Positions 22,729-35,696 of a stretch of DNA of 64,000 nucleotides are shown piece after piece. The DNA comes from Azadirachta indica (taxonomy: Eukaryota > Streptophyta > Magnoliopsida > Sapindales > Meliaceae), in the NCBI GenBank assembly GCA_022749755.1, contig CM040446.1, forward strand, positions 13,292,367 to 13,356,366. The letters are read 5' to 3'. A model generated the notes under the pieces. It was given only the letters and a program-made list of their open reading frames with translations. It searched no databases and was not told the DNA's origin. Numbering within the stretch: the first letter of the stretch is position 1; each line of letters opens with the position of its first letter. A program made the position numbers and the translations under genes.

Positions 22729-25178
22729 TATATAATAACGTAATGAATAGAAATTTCGGAGGTTCTGCGAGTCTTTGACACTTGGTATTATTATTATTAT
22801 TACGTGTTTCGCGTGGCCATTTTACAATTAATCTTATCTCTCGAGTACTGTCTCTCTGACCGTCAAAGATGGGAAGAAGAATCTTCAACCAAATGATGAA
22901 CAAACACATATAATTACCCTTCAGAATCTAAGCTAAGCTAGCTAGAGAGACCATTAATATATATATGGGCAACATGCTGTTACCTTGCATATATAGCAAA
23001 ATATATATGTATACAATCGAGAGCATTGAATGTGAATAAAGAACGGCATTTGATTAGCAAAAGAAATAATTAAAAAATATAATGGTGCTTTTCTCTTTTG
23101 TTTTGCACGCTCAATTTCACGTTCTTACCAGACAACAAAGGTTGAAGTGCAGGGGTGAGAATAAACATTAATTAATTTAATCAAGCTCAGTGATATGTTC
23201 AATATCAAATCAGTGGGTAGGTAGGCATACAATTTGTGTGAATCCTTGAAATTTTGCTATCCCAGAAAAGAAAATACTGGATTTCCTCAGTAATCTGATC
23301 AGAAAAGCATATGCATATACAGGCGGTTGATGTAATTGTTGCCTGCAATATTAATATTAATAATAACAATAATTTTCTAAAAGCAAGCTCTTCCCTTTTA
23401 CAAAATGATCACTCCCACCCAACCTTTTTGAATTCAATGAAAATGTGTTCAACTGGGGTAGGTTTAATTTCCATCTCTATAATCAAAATCTGCAATTTTA
23501 CCCTCCTATCCTTCCTACGTACAGAAAGCTTGGCCTGATTGGTAGGCCGACGAAGAAATCATCGTTTTATAGAAAAGCAGAACCAATAGTGCTGGCTGTT
23601 GGACCTCATGTCTTGTCGACTTTACTAATTGTTGCTTAATTATCTCTAATCCTGGATTAAACTCCTCTGATATATATGATGCATGCATACATTATGCATC
23701 ATATTCATTGAGCGCGCATCATTTCCCTTTAATTTTCAATCTCAGAGATGGATAAGATATGTGGCATGGGATGGGATGTGTTTAGATTTCCAATTATGAT
23801 ATGTATGCTTATATCATCAATGACAGCATGATCAGCGACACGGATCAAGAAACTCTTTGACCAGCAACCAAACCAATATACTAGTCCAAGTCAAAACACA
23901 AATGCAAATGAAAATTAAATTTTATGGTAGTTAGGAATTCCCAACTCTCTTTCAAACTATGGCAACCAAGTGATAAATATGCCATGGAGAAAGCTATGGG
24001 CCCAAGCTGATTTAATGGACCCAACATCTTGTCTTTCTTGGGCGCAGGATGGGCTGTGGTCACCCAGCTTTAGGTCTGGACCATCCGAACTTCAATTATG
24101 TTTAACGTTGCTATCAATCCAAGGGAAGGGTGCATGAATCTTCCATGCATTTTGCACTAATTAACTCAACAACACGAAAAATGAAACCCGCGTAATGTAA
24201 TAACACAAGAAGTTAAATTTCGTTTTATGGTAGAACCCAGAGGTAATGTATTATTTACTTTGATTAAGTTGTTGATCATATAGTGAATTAGTTGTCAATT
24301 TTTAATTTAAATATGACACGTGTCGTCGTCTGACATCATTCAACGGTATGGATATGTATGCTGTTATTTCTTCCAATATCTTTCCATTTGAAATCAGAAA
24401 AAAAAAAAAAAATGGCGTTACAAAGAATCTGTTTAGTCAGCCAAAATGTGCTGAAACTCCTGCTTCCGAAAGGAACCAACCCAGAGAGTTCCAGGCTTTT
24501 TCACATCCTCCATATTGATTAAATATACATAATATTATATTATATTTTTAAAAAATACCAAGAACTGACATAATAAAATTGATAATTAACACGAGACATT
24601 CAAGAAAAATAAAATATAACAACTTATTAGGAAATATTTAATTGATATCAAATTTTTTAGAGTGAAATCAAAATTCTATTCAAATTAGTATTGAAAATGT
24701 TTTGTGACTTACATTTTTTTTTTTTTTGTAGGATTTAAAAATAATTGAAAAGTTATATTCAGAATAATTATAAACACTCCAATTAAGCAAATTTATATTA
24801 TTTAATGACGTTAAATTTTGGTTTGCTGCAGAAAAGTGTACGTTGAAGACCCTTGCAACTCTGATAGGCTGTGGTGTTGAAAGTTCTCCTTTCTTCCCAT
24901 TTCAACCGGAACCCTAGAACATCTTTTGACCATTATTGTAGACACAGAGAGACTATAGAAGAAGAGACTAAACCTATAAAAGACCCTTCACTTCACTGGG
25001 TTGAAAAGAAACGAAACGAAACGAAAAAGGAAAAGGCGCATTTAATTTCCAGGTATCAAATACGAAGATTATTTACGACTTTCGACCATGAAATGATGTG
25101 GCCGACCATGTGAAATGCGTTAAAGCCTACTATTCTCACGCGCAAATGACCACCTTAACCAATAGCGGAGTTCTTTAT

Positions 25179-26139
25179 GGGGGGGCCTACGGGGCCATTA
25201 CCCCCAAACCCGCCAAAACCATTTTAAAATAATATTATTTTTTTAAAATATTTATTTTGTCCTCCTCAAAATAGTAAAATATCCAATCTCTTAAAAAAAT
25301 TTTATTTTTATTAATTCTTTACTTATCAAGTAATTTCTTTTAAGAAACTGTTTATTTAATTTTCTTTTCGATATAATTGAAAATACTTTTCTTATAAGAA
25401 AACTATATAATTTTAACAACTTTTTTCTTGTAAGAAAATTATACACTTTAAAACTTATTTTTAGAGGAAAATAATTTTTATGACTAGTATATATAAAATA
25501 GATCTCTACAAAACAATAAGAAACACTTAAACTTTTTGATTTTTCTTTATATTCTCTCTTCTTGAAATTAAAGTAAAGAGAAGATTTTCTCATAAAAAAG
25601 TTACTATCTTCAAAATATTTTTATATGAGTTTTTAAATTTATACATTATTTACATTTATTAATAACAATGTGTATCAATATAACTATAAATTATAATTTT
25701 ATATGTATTTTGTAGTTATAATAAAATAATATGAGATATTTATCTAATTTTTTTTTATTTTACAGATGAGAAAATTATTTACAATTGATTATTTTCTTAA
25801 AAGAAAAGGTACTAAAGATTTAGAAATTAAATAATTTATTTTTTTAGTTTAAAAATTTATATATGTTTGATCCCCAAATCTTAGATTCAAGCTCTATTTT
25901 TGATCTTAACTATTCCTATTTAAGAAAATGAATGAACCCATCTGGCAAATTAAACATTTTCTTCAATATTTATATATAATTAATCTTATTATAATACGAT
26001 TTAAACATAATTTTACTATTTTATTTGTATGAAATGAATTTTATTTAGTAGTTGTTTTTTTTTAAAAAAAAAAAAAGAAAGAAAGAAAAATTTAAAAAAC
26101 TATGCCATGAGCAAGGAAATGGCCCGTTGGCCCCAGTAG
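25179..26139. mobile_element. Possible degraded inverted-repeat element
   Basis: GGGGGCCTACGGGGCCATTA at the left is approximately the inverse of AAATGGCCCGTTGGCCCCA at 26118-26136. The enclosed ~1 kb is extremely AT-rich and holds four near-identical palindromes of the form TTTCTT-N2-AAGAAA (25334, 25387, 25423, 25792). No transposase and no target duplication were found, so it could equally be chance. Confidence 0.3.
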
Positions 26140-27429
26140 CATATTATTTGCCAAGCCTTTTCAGGATTACAGGATACATTCGTATGTGAAAGTCCCTACG
26201 ACATAGCAGCTTGGTTTGCAAATGAGCCCGGAAATTGATTAGCTGCCCACCATCCACCAATAATCCATAGCCAAGAAGACAAAGAATCTATTGCAGATTC
26301 ATTCAAGTGAAGAAAGGGGGACCATAAAGACCGATTTTATACACAAACAAGCTAAATGATTGAAGACATTGTTTGCTTGCTCGCTCGCTCTTGATTGTAT
26401 TATAAATGAACTCAATCATCAACACCAGATATTCCTTATCGGATCACTGTTGAATTTTGAGGGACCAAACAAAATTTGACAAATTGGGAAAATTTTGCAC
26501 TCTTCCAAGGGCTCAAATTTCTCAATTCACATGTGAATTGTGGCCGTTAATGTGGACCACCGCTGGCGTCAACAATAATATTCCATTCCATACCCCAGCT
26601 TGAACTAATCATACAATACTTGAAAGCTATCGCTATTAGAGAATAACAAAAACGTGCATAATATAGTTTATAAACATTTTTTTTGCCCTACTCAAATGAT
26701 GATTTCTCGTAGTATTAAATTACTGCACTTTTATTTTACTAAGAGCTCAGCTACATATAAGCGTTTCAATATTTTCTTTGAGAATCATAATCCATCGTTA
26801 AGTTTATTTACAAAACTTCATGGGTACGGGCAGCCCGCCCTGCTGGGCCGAAGGAGCCCATACTTCCTCCAGCTGACCGCTCTTGACAATTATTCACATA
26901 TTTTGAGTGTCAAATAAATTGGGCTAAAGTCAACTCAAGGCCAGGCCTGGGTCAAGTGAAGAACGGGCTACTTGAAAAACCGAGGCAAGGCAAAAGGAAG
27001 TGGGCCACGTCCCTATCCGAACGCGGTTTGGTCTCAATTCCAATTCAAAAACTGTGTCCGCCTCTCTGTTCAAATTTCAACAGCCCATCACACTGACCAC
27101 TTTCGTCCATATAAGACAAAAGACAGAGACGCACGCAGCCGGCCCACCTCAACTCGCCTCTAGAAACAAGTCTGCGACTGCGTAACTACATTTCACAACC
27201 CTAAACCCACGCGCCTTGTCTTTTGAAAGAAACCCTCCGGGAAGAGGAACCCGCATTTTCTTTTTCTAGAAAAAGAAAAATTAAATAGCAGAACCCACGT
27301 TACTTTCTTACTTGCAGGTCGTGTCGTTTTGGAGTAAAATATCTTCTTAAATCAAATGTGAACGTTAAACCTTCGCCTCGAGTTAGAGTGTGACCTATAA
27401 ATAATTCCAATTCAAAAAGGCCATTATTC

Positions 27430-27475
<46 letters not shown>
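27430..27475. repeat. (TA)n(TG)n microsatellite
   Basis: About ten TA units pass directly into about twelve TG units, a compound alternating purine-pyrimidine tract in non-coding sequence. Confidence 0.9.
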
Positions 27476-28690
27476 CCATTTTCACAGACCTTGGATTCGG
27501 ACAAATATGCTGCAGTTTGCGTGCAATTCCGAACTTGGATTCTTCTTCCCATTATACAGAAATTTCCGGGAATGATTCCAAAATTACAATGAAAACAACT
27601 TCAAACTTAATGCTTGACGTTTCGTGACATACTGCATAATAAACATATGTTTATGAGTTCATGTACCACCATTTTCTCTTATGAATGGCAGCATCCTTAA
27701 AATATAAATTTAGTGTGTTATGTTAATTCACATAAGTTGGCACTAATCTATATTTTTTTTGTGTGCGTATATTTAATAACACTTGCACCTTTTATTAGCC
27801 AAAAAACAAAGTTATATTTATTTATTTATTTTTAATAGGTAATGGTTGCAATATATACACGAAAAATTCTTATTAATAAGATCACGGGGCTTGTCACTTT
27901 TCTCAAGTTTGCATAATGAATAGCAGGACCGTGCTATTGAATTTGGCAAACCAAAGCCGCCTTCATGAATTTCAGATTCAAATGTTTACTGCTTTAGGCC
28001 AAGGCGAAAAATAAATAAATAAATAAAACAAAATAATAGTACGGATAAGTCATAAACTCAAACAAAAGTATTCATGCCCCTGCTAGCTATTTCAAATGTT
28101 ACAAAACATATACGAATGTAATTTTCATACTGGATGTGTTACGAATTTGATTCTGGTTTGATGGATTTATGCACTGTATCAAAATGGTCCCAACCCAACC
28201 CATTCATTCAGACGCCACTAGATTGTTCTACAAAATTAATGTCCCAATAACACTACTTCTCGCGGCTCTTTTTAATTAGCCTATGCACTAGTAGCCACGT
28301 CATGAAACGTTATTATTTATTTTTGTATTCATAATGTCAATGAAGATAGCTATCAAAGGAAAAGGTGGTGTCAATGAAGATACAGCAGAAAGGCTGAGGC
28401 CTTGTTTGACAACTTATTGGAAAAAGTAAATGTAAACAATTGACTACAATTTCTAACTATATATTTTGAAACTGATTTTTAGAGAGAGGAAAATAATGAA
28501 ATATCATGTATGATACTAATATTTTAAGAAATTGAGCACAAATTTCTGATATTTTAACTTACAAAACAAGTATATAAATAGTATATCAAAGTTCAAGTCT
28601 AATCCCTATGTGGAGGGTAAAAATTTTACTAACTTGATTATATAAATTTTCAGTTAAGTTTTTAATTCTAGTGTCAGTATTAAAAATAAA

Positions 28691-28721
28691 ATAATAATAA
28701 TAATAATAATAATAATTATTA

Positions 28722-28757
<36 letters not shown>
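28691..28757. repeat. (ATA)n/(TTA)n inverted microsatellite
   Basis: A run of TAA units meets a run of TTA units, so the two halves are complementary and could form a ~30-bp AT-only hairpin. Confidence 0.85.
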
Positions 28758-29169
28758 GAATAACTTGTTTTTTTTATTTATTAATATTTAATAGCCAAAA
28801 CGGAGGCAAGGATGACTTGGTCAGAGGAAGCATCTTCATTCCATAATGTAATATGCAAAATTCTCACTTAGCCCAGCACACATCCTAGTCAGCAGCAGAG
28901 AGTAGACCTCCTAACGTTTGGAAAAGGGTAGGAGGCAACCGGAATAGCAGGTAAAAAAGACTTTTGAAAAGCGCAATTATTACCGACACATGTCCTATCT
29001 TATCCGTTTGTCCACTTTCCACTTCCCCACCTCCCTTCAAATAGTTACCCAAATAAACTGCTAACCACCATTTCATCTCTCTTCAAGCTCTCTTTCTCTT
29101 TCTGTCTCTTTGCGAAACTAAGAAACCCTAACTTTCATTTCTTTCTCTAGAACACTTAAGCGACTACAT

Positions 29170-29556
29170 ATGGCCACCAATCTTCTCTCTTTTCAGACCG
29201 CCGCAGTCCAAGTTTACGCAGCGTCGGGTAACCGTAAACCCGACACCATCCGCCGGAAGAGTGTGTCCTCCAACTGGTGGACCCCGCTCTTCGGCTGGTC
29301 CTCGGAGCCCGACTACATTGACTCTGACAATAAAGCGGATCACTTGGAAAAACTGGAAAACAAATCGGAGTCAAATCCCGAGCCGAAAGCCACAAGATCT
29401 TCTCGGTTCGTGCCGGGTTGCTTCACGGAGGAGAAAGCGAAGCAGCTCCGGATGATGACCATGGACACCGAGTCTTTTCACGACGTCATGTATCACTCCG
29501 CCATCGCATCTCGCCTCGCCTCCGATTTCAAGAACCGATCCGAGCGTGAACGTTAA
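29170..29556 (+). CDS. Conserved plant protein of unknown function, 128 aa
   Basis: Single-exon gene. The start ATGGCCACC has a favourable plant context and follows a CT-rich leader (CTCTCTTCAAGCTCTCTTTC). Visible motifs: a basic N-terminal third, a Trp-rich patch NWWTPLFGWSSEPDY (~residues 35-50), a Lys/Glu-rich linker, then RFVPGCFTEEKAKQLR (~83-98) and FHDVMYHSAIASRLASDF (~107-124). I recognise this pattern from small plant-only proteins of similar size with no assigned biochemical role, so no symbol is given. There are no transmembrane segments. The coding sequence is clearly richer in G+C than its flanks, as expected for a real gene. The Ser/Arg-rich first ~30 residues could be a plastid-targeting sequence, but this is a guess. 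Confidence 0.85.
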   Translation: MATNLLSFQTAAVQVYAASGNRKPDTIRRKSVSSNWWTPLFGWSSEPDYIDSDNKADHLEKLENKSESNPEPKATRSSRFVPGCFTEEKAKQLRMMTMDTESFHDVMYHSAIASRLASDFKNRSERER

Positions 29557-31414
29557 AAGTATAAATTTGAAGGTGTTTTTTTTTTTTTTGTAAAAAAAAA
29601 AAAAAAAATATGATATAATGCATAGGTAAGTGTCCGGTATTTTTTAGGGCTGAACGGATGTGATGTGATGATGTATGCGTTAATAAGTTGGCTACGTGGA
29701 AGACGTTGATTAAAAATGTAGTTATATTATATAGATGATGATCAAAGCTCTGTAATTATTGTTTCATATATTATTATTTTTTTTAATTTTATGTTTAAAT
29801 TAGGTTTGTTGCATTATCGATTTGTAAAGAAGATAAAGCCTAATCTGCTGATGTTGGTTTGGTTTAAAGTGAAGTAAAAGATAATAATAAATTTAAGTAG
29901 ATTAGATGAAATTCATTGGATTAAGGATGAGCGGTGAATCTACTTAAATTTCGTACGTTATAAGCGTGAGTCACATGGGTCCCGCCAAAGAGTTTTGAGG
30001 AATTAATTTTGTTAGGCGTGACCAACGACCCGGATCTAAAATCGGAAGAAACAAGATTCTGTCAAGTTGGCGATAGCATATTCGGATCTGACATGGATCC
30101 CAAGTAGGTATCGAGTGCTGCAATTGGGATATTTCATGGAAAATTTTTAAAATAAGAAATGCTGCTAACCAATCGGAAATATAGTTACTTCTCTGACCCT
30201 CGAACTCTTTTTTTTTTTTATTTTTATCTAGTTCTATATATATATATATATGTGTGTGTGTGCGCGCGCGCGCCTGGTAGTTTTTACTGAGCCATTTTTT
30301 TTTTTTCTCTCAGATTTTTTCGTCTACATTCATACCTATTTATATTTATTTATATCGGAAGGGGTTAAATCCAATGTAAATATGCAGAATATAAAAATGA
30401 ACTATCTGCCAACGACTAAGAATGAAACAAAGTGCTTTGCCAATTGTTTACGGTTTATTTGGACCCGGCAGGCATGTGTAGCATCACGCATAATTGTCTT
30501 CCTTTGACGTTAGTAATTTTTCTGTTTCTGAATATTGAAAATTACATAATCAGAATTTTCAAAAAATACAAGAGAGTGAAAGCTAGAAACTTGTGACAGA
30601 CATGTGGAAAGTATTGAGAAAATAGTGGCAGTGGTCCTGTAGACAGTGTGGTTCAATCAAACTTAAATTCATACTCGACATTCCACTTTGTTTGTTTCTT
30701 CCTTTTCATTTCACATTGTAATTAAATTCGCTATCACCAGAAAGATGATAACTCTCAGATTCAATGCAATCAAATGCATGCTATCCTCCTCGAGCAAAAT
30801 CTTCATAACATAACAGGGTAGTAAACATAAACAAGATGTAGTCATCTCACTACCCAAATCTTCCAACTCCTAGAAATGTAGTTAGTGCAACCAGGTTTTA
30901 CTGCAAAAATCACTTCACAGTCTCTAAGACTAGGAGACTAACACCAAATGATGAAAAGTGGGATCTACAATCAGGGACACATATAATGCTCAAGGAGTCC
31001 ACATCTTTTACTTCACGTACAACTTCTTACCAGCAAGCTAGTGTGATAAAGGACCCCTTTTTTCACTGAACCAAGATAACGGCCCTTAAAAGTCCACACA
31101 GCATGTAAAAAGTTTATGACTTTAACTATGACAAAGCATTAACCTTTTTTATAGAGAAAAATTGTACACCAATGTTGTCCTTTATTTCTTCAGAAGCAAA
31201 ATCTCATCAATCAGTCCTTAAATTTTTGGCCTAGAAAAACAGATACAAGATAGAGTCATCATTCCAAAATTGATGGAATGAGAAGAATACAGTATCCAAT
31301 TTGTCCTATGCCATTAAAGGTGTCGCCAGAACGTCAAGCTGCATAATATCCGCCCAGGAAAAAATTTGTAGAAGTGATGTCAGCTATCACATATATCAGG
31401 TAACAAATCCATAT
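29557..31414. other. Convergent 3' flanks of two genes
   Basis: Holds the 3' end of the 128-aa gene (plus) and, from about 30.7 kb, probably the 3' UTR of the small membrane-protein gene (minus). No other coding sequence was recognised. Confidence 0.45.
30235..30273. repeat. (TA)n(TG)n(CG)n compound dinucleotide tract
   Basis: Three successive alternating purine-pyrimidine blocks, about 8 TA, 6 TG and 6 CG units, in non-coding sequence. The CG block is unusual in AT-rich plant DNA. Confidence 0.9.
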
Positions 31415-34061
31415 TCACTTGCTCTCGACATCATATAGATCCGTTCTGAATATAACTATTAAGGAAAACCAACAATAATCCAAGAAGTACATAAACAAAA
31501 TAAGATTGCTTGACAACAATCTGAGTTTGAAGACCAAAATACCACATAGTTAGGCCTTTTACAGTGGAAGCAAGAAGTCTAGGGATAGAGTCCCCTGCAT
31601 AACAACCATATAGAGGGGAATGATTAATCTATATTTGTGTTTGGTACGGGAGAAAATACTACCAGCATTGAACAAATCATGATGTTCAGAGTGCATTTTC
31701 TTTATCTATTCTGTATGAAACCTGGAATAATGCAAAGGATAACTACCTTTTTTGCCCTTTCTTTTCGATAAATGATATGACCACAAGAAAGGTCACATAA
31801 TCTAGCAATGGGCAGCATACAAACATCCAGAAAGCCTTTTTTAATAAAAAAGAAATAAGTTAACAATATCCAGTGGAAGTTAAAATCACCATGAAAATCA
31901 ACTAGAACCATGAGAGTACTTATAGTAGACACGAAAACCAACAAACAAGCTCCTCCAAATCACAGTTTGTAGTTTCATTGCACAATGTTTCACTTTTTCA
32001 TAGACTCAAGAGAAGTCAAAAGAAAAAGGGACTTAAATCCACTTCCATGTGTACTTTCACCGGGAGCAAATTGATTGATAATTGGATTATTTAAATCTTC
32101 TACTGAATAAGTAACATGGAGAAAATCCAAGCAATAGTTAAGTGCACTATACTTACATTCTCAATGGTGAACTGTACTGTATGGCAAAAATAAAAGTCTA
32201 GATTTTTTCTCTAAAAAAGCAACCATGTATGTAGTACATACAGTCACTGAGTATTCTTTCCTACTTCAATACCTTCAAACCTGTTTGTGGACAGCCACCA
32301 AGGCCAGCAGCCTAGTGGTAACGCACTCCCTCCACATGGAGGGAGTGTGTTCGAGTCTTGCTTTGGTAGGACTCCCCCACTTAATTTGTGGGGCTCCCCA
32401 CCCCTTGTATGGGTAGATTCCCACCCTGTGTAGCTAGATATCCCTTGAATTTGATGGTAGATACCGTCCACACTGCGGGGAGATATAGCCAATTTGATGG
32501 TAGATACCACACAGATTGTGCGGAAATATGTCTGATCATATCTACACTTCCAGACATAAAAGCCTTTCCCTACTAAAGAATCCTACAGCACAATATAGAA
32601 CTCAATGCTTGATGGTAGATACCACACACAATATGAGGAGATATGTCTAGTCATACCTACACTCCTAGACATGAAAGCCTTCATCTCACACACTATGCAG
32701 AAAAATGTCTAGTCATCTGCTGCACACACTATGCAGAAATATGTCTGGTCATACCTACACTCCCAAACATGAAAGCCTTTATCGCACACACTATGCGGAG
32801 ATATGTCTAGTCATATGAAACTAGGTGTCTGATGGTAGATACCGCACACACTATGCGGAGATATGTCTAGTCATACCTACACTCCCATACATGAAAGCCT
32901 TTATTGCACACACTATGCTGAGATATGTCCAGTAATATGAAACTACATGTTTGATGGTAGATACAGCAACCTACACTCCCAGACATGAAATCCTTTCCCT
33001 ACTAAAGAACCATATAGAGAAACCACATAGACATGGAGTGAACGTTTCCCTACAAAAGAACTTATAGAGAAACCACATAGACATGTACTGAACGTTCCCC
33101 TACTAAAGAACCCTATATAGAAACCACATAGACATGTAGTGAACATAACCCACCTTGTGTGGCTAGATATCCTCAAATTTGATGGTAGATACACCATGCA
33201 GAGATATATCTAGTCATACCTATCACTTCCAGACATGAGAGCCTTTCCCTAATAAAGAACCCCTATAAGGAAACCGCATAGACATGTATTGAACAGATGA
33301 GGGTACACATATTCTTAATAACCATATTAAGCTATATTCAGAAATGCTACACATCGAGCACCAAAAAAGGCAATTGTCCAGCTACCAATATAAATTTTTA
33401 TTTGGTCAAATAAAATATACTATCGATGGGAAAGGGAATAATTTTAACAATATCAAGACATCCTGGTTTTAACCCACAAATAGAACGCAAATTTCAAGCC
33501 GCATATAAGGAACAAGAATCGGCAATTTTAATATTAAACATGAGCACATCAAAAGCATATCCAATGGTGCGACAATAATTCATGAATTAATGATCCTCAA
33601 TCAATAAAAGGAACCAACAATCAATAGTGCACAACACAAACAATAGAAAAGAATAAAGGATACACCAGGTAAAATCCATGAGCAAATGCACCGGCCAACA
33701 CAGCAGTAAATAAGCGGTCCCTTAGAACTGGATTCTTCCTCAACCCGATTCGAACTATAAAATAAAAAATCATGCAAATTAGAATTATTCAGCCAAACCC
33801 ACATAAGGAACATCAAAATAATTATTTTATCTTAAACCAAAATTTAACCTTACTTAGAGGAAGAACAGGGGCATATACAAGGGGAACCAAGAACTTGAAC
33901 GGAGCTCTATTGTTTTGCTTCCTAATAACAGTAGCCTCCCTTCATAAAAACGAATCCAACAATAACAATTTCACGTGATTTCGCATGATAAATAAAGAAA
34001 TATTAAAGCATATAAAGTTTCGAAAGACTCACTGTTTAGACAGATCGGAAGACGAAGCCAT
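31415..34061 (-). CDS. Small plant membrane-type protein, 72 aa, four exons
   Basis: Assembled from splice signals. Exons: 34033-34061 (donor GTGAGT), 33854-33921 (ends GTTATTAG, then GTAAGG), 33664-33754 (TTTTATAG, then GTATCC) and 31415-31445 (ATATTCAG, ends TGA). The phases fit exactly and give 72 aa starting MASSSDLSKQ, with KFLVPLVYAPVLPLIRIGL (~residues 18-36), RDRLFTAVLAGAFAHGFYL (~43-62) and the acidic end TDLYDVESK. The two hydrophobic segments flank a basic stretch, so a hairpin membrane protein or a mitochondrial/ER small subunit is plausible. I recall similar short plant proteins but no established function. Intron 3 is 2.2 kb. The neat frame across three introns makes chance assembly unlikely. 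Confidence 0.82.
32300..32440 (+). mobile_element. tRNA-derived SINE-like fragment in intron 3
   Basis: Contains an A-box-like CCTAGTGGTAACGC and, about 35 bp later, a B-box-like GTGTTCGAGTC, the spacing of a tRNA-type RNA polymerase III promoter. Between them lies an 11-bp perfect inverted repeat, CACTCCCTCCA/TGGAGGGAGTG. The tRNA body is imperfect, so a functional tRNA is unlikely. No poly-A tail or target duplication was identified, and the 3' boundary is arbitrary. Confidence 0.45.
32445..33290 (+). repeat. Degenerate tandem-repeat array in intron 3
   Basis: Motifs recur in similar order: TGATGGTAGATAC (about six times), CACACTATGCGGAGATATGT, CATACCTACACTCC, GACATGAAAGCCTTT and AACCACATAGACATGTA. 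Three units of about 53 bp are consecutive between 33000 and 33140. Units are partly deleted or reshuffled, like a decaying minisatellite. Confidence 0.85.
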
Positions 34062-35640
34062 AGCCTGCTTGAATAACAATGAAAGAGATCTATTGGAATC
34101 TTGGCGAAACTGTGACTTGCGATTCCTTGAAGAGGGTGACTGAGTTGAGTTTTCAATACCGCCCACTGTTTTGATGATCGAAACACTTACCACTTATATT
34201 TATATTTTCATGTACTTATGTGCAATAGTAAAATAATAATAAAATAAATGATTATGGGAAATTAAAATTGGTTTGAGTACACCAAACATTAGTCAATAAT
34301 TTAGACTGAGATGTCGATTAAAATTTTAATTCTTACTTGTTTGTAAATATATTAAAAATAACTTTTGAGAATGGAATTAAAATTTTTGTATTTGGTAAAT
34401 TCAGCCATTACTGTTAGTCAAAGTAATAAAATATTTTAATTGAAATAAAATGGTTTTTAATTGGTCAATTTTTTAATTTTTATTAATATTGTTGGTAAAT
34501 AATTTCCCATTTCTATCATATTAAGTTTTACCTGTATACTCCAACCAAATTAATTTCGTAAAAGTCTATAGTACATTATTTATAATGTTAGTATTTCAGT
34601 GGAAAAAAATACTGCACAAATACGATTAAAATGTGAAATTATCTAGGTGAAAATTTGTGATTCCATAAAAATTTCTCCCGTACTAATTTAACAATTTTTC
34701 AAATAAATATGTATCACATTTTTCAATTACGATTTTTTTTTTAAGTAATCTTAGTCACATCTATGTATTATATATCCGTACCTTATGTATCATCTAAGAA
34801 AAGAAAAAACACATATTACTATTATTAACACAATTAATTTTATTAATACTAGTTGGCTCAACTAGTAACATCTTCAAAGTTCTGCTAGAAAATAGAAGGT
34901 TTAAACTGTACTTACCAAGTTATTTTTCTTGCAATATTTATAAAATATAATATAAATATTTTTTAACTAATAATATTAGAGCTACCAAACTTTAGCTATC
35001 GTACACTTAAATATAAAAATCTAGCTTTAATAATTTAATTTTTAAATATACTGTATTATCATTATTTTTATATAAAATTAACAAAACAAACTGACAATGA
35101 TCTTAAAAGAATCCCAAATTATAATTATAAATATATTAACAAAAAGAATATGTATACATTATTAAAATTTAATTCCAAAGCACATTTCAGTCCCATTAAT
35201 TTTAGAATTATTAGCATGAATGTCATTAGTTAACATTTTTTGTCAATTTTGACAATTTTTTTTTTTTTGCTGCAATTATACTTTAAAGTTAAATATACTA
35301 TATTATCATTATTTTTATGTAAAATTAATAATTAAACTAACAAGATTATTTTTAAAATCAACAGGAGGGACTAAAATGTACATTCGAGGTGTATATACTT
35401 TGTTCTCTTTTTTAGAATAAAGTAAAAATATCCACGTGGATTGTTCAAGACGATGACGTGTATTTTTTAAAGTCTGAAAAAACAATAAAAAATAAGATAG
35501 GATTGTTTGAAACAGCTTAAAAAGAAAGCAGGGCGGAAACAAGTGCGTGAATCTGAGGCAGGAAAAGATCTGACGGTCAAACGGGTTCTAGAATAAAAAC
35601 GAAACACTAAAAAGTATTCAAATCCAATGGCCAAGAGAGT
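34062..35640. other. Divergent promoter region: small membrane protein / Ran
   Basis: Very AT-rich, no gene. A ~40-bp direct repeat is present (35041-35080 and 35288-35328, each with TTAAATATACT and TATTATCATTATTTTTAT). The two flanking genes are transcribed away from each other. Confidence 0.5.
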
Positions 35641-35696
35641 TGCTTCAATTTAAAGCCACGCTGAGACTTCAATTCAAAGCCCTTCCCTCACTCCCT

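Larger units (their letters stand above)
22738..29100. other. Spacer between MULE and the 29.2-kb gene
   Basis: No gene could be supported in 6.4 kb. It is AT-rich with simple repeats. A TATA-like CTATAAAAG near 24976 has no recognisable coding sequence behind it. The 26.8-27.3 kb part is richer in G+C and holds a telobox-like AACCCTAAACCC near 27200, which in plants often marks promoters, yet no open frame follows. See separate entries for the possible inverted-repeat element and the microsatellites. Confidence 0.5.

Noticed and set aside
24871..25113. 80-codon open frame after a TATA-like motif region
   Set aside because: The CTATAAAAG lies inside the frame, the sequence is charged and repetitive (ACGAAACGAAACGAAA), and no family is recognised.
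28800..28830. AAGGATGACTTG, the core of miR169
   Set aside because: Both ends of the 21-mer differ from miR169 and no complementary arm (CAAGTCATCCTT-like) lies nearby to form a hairpin.
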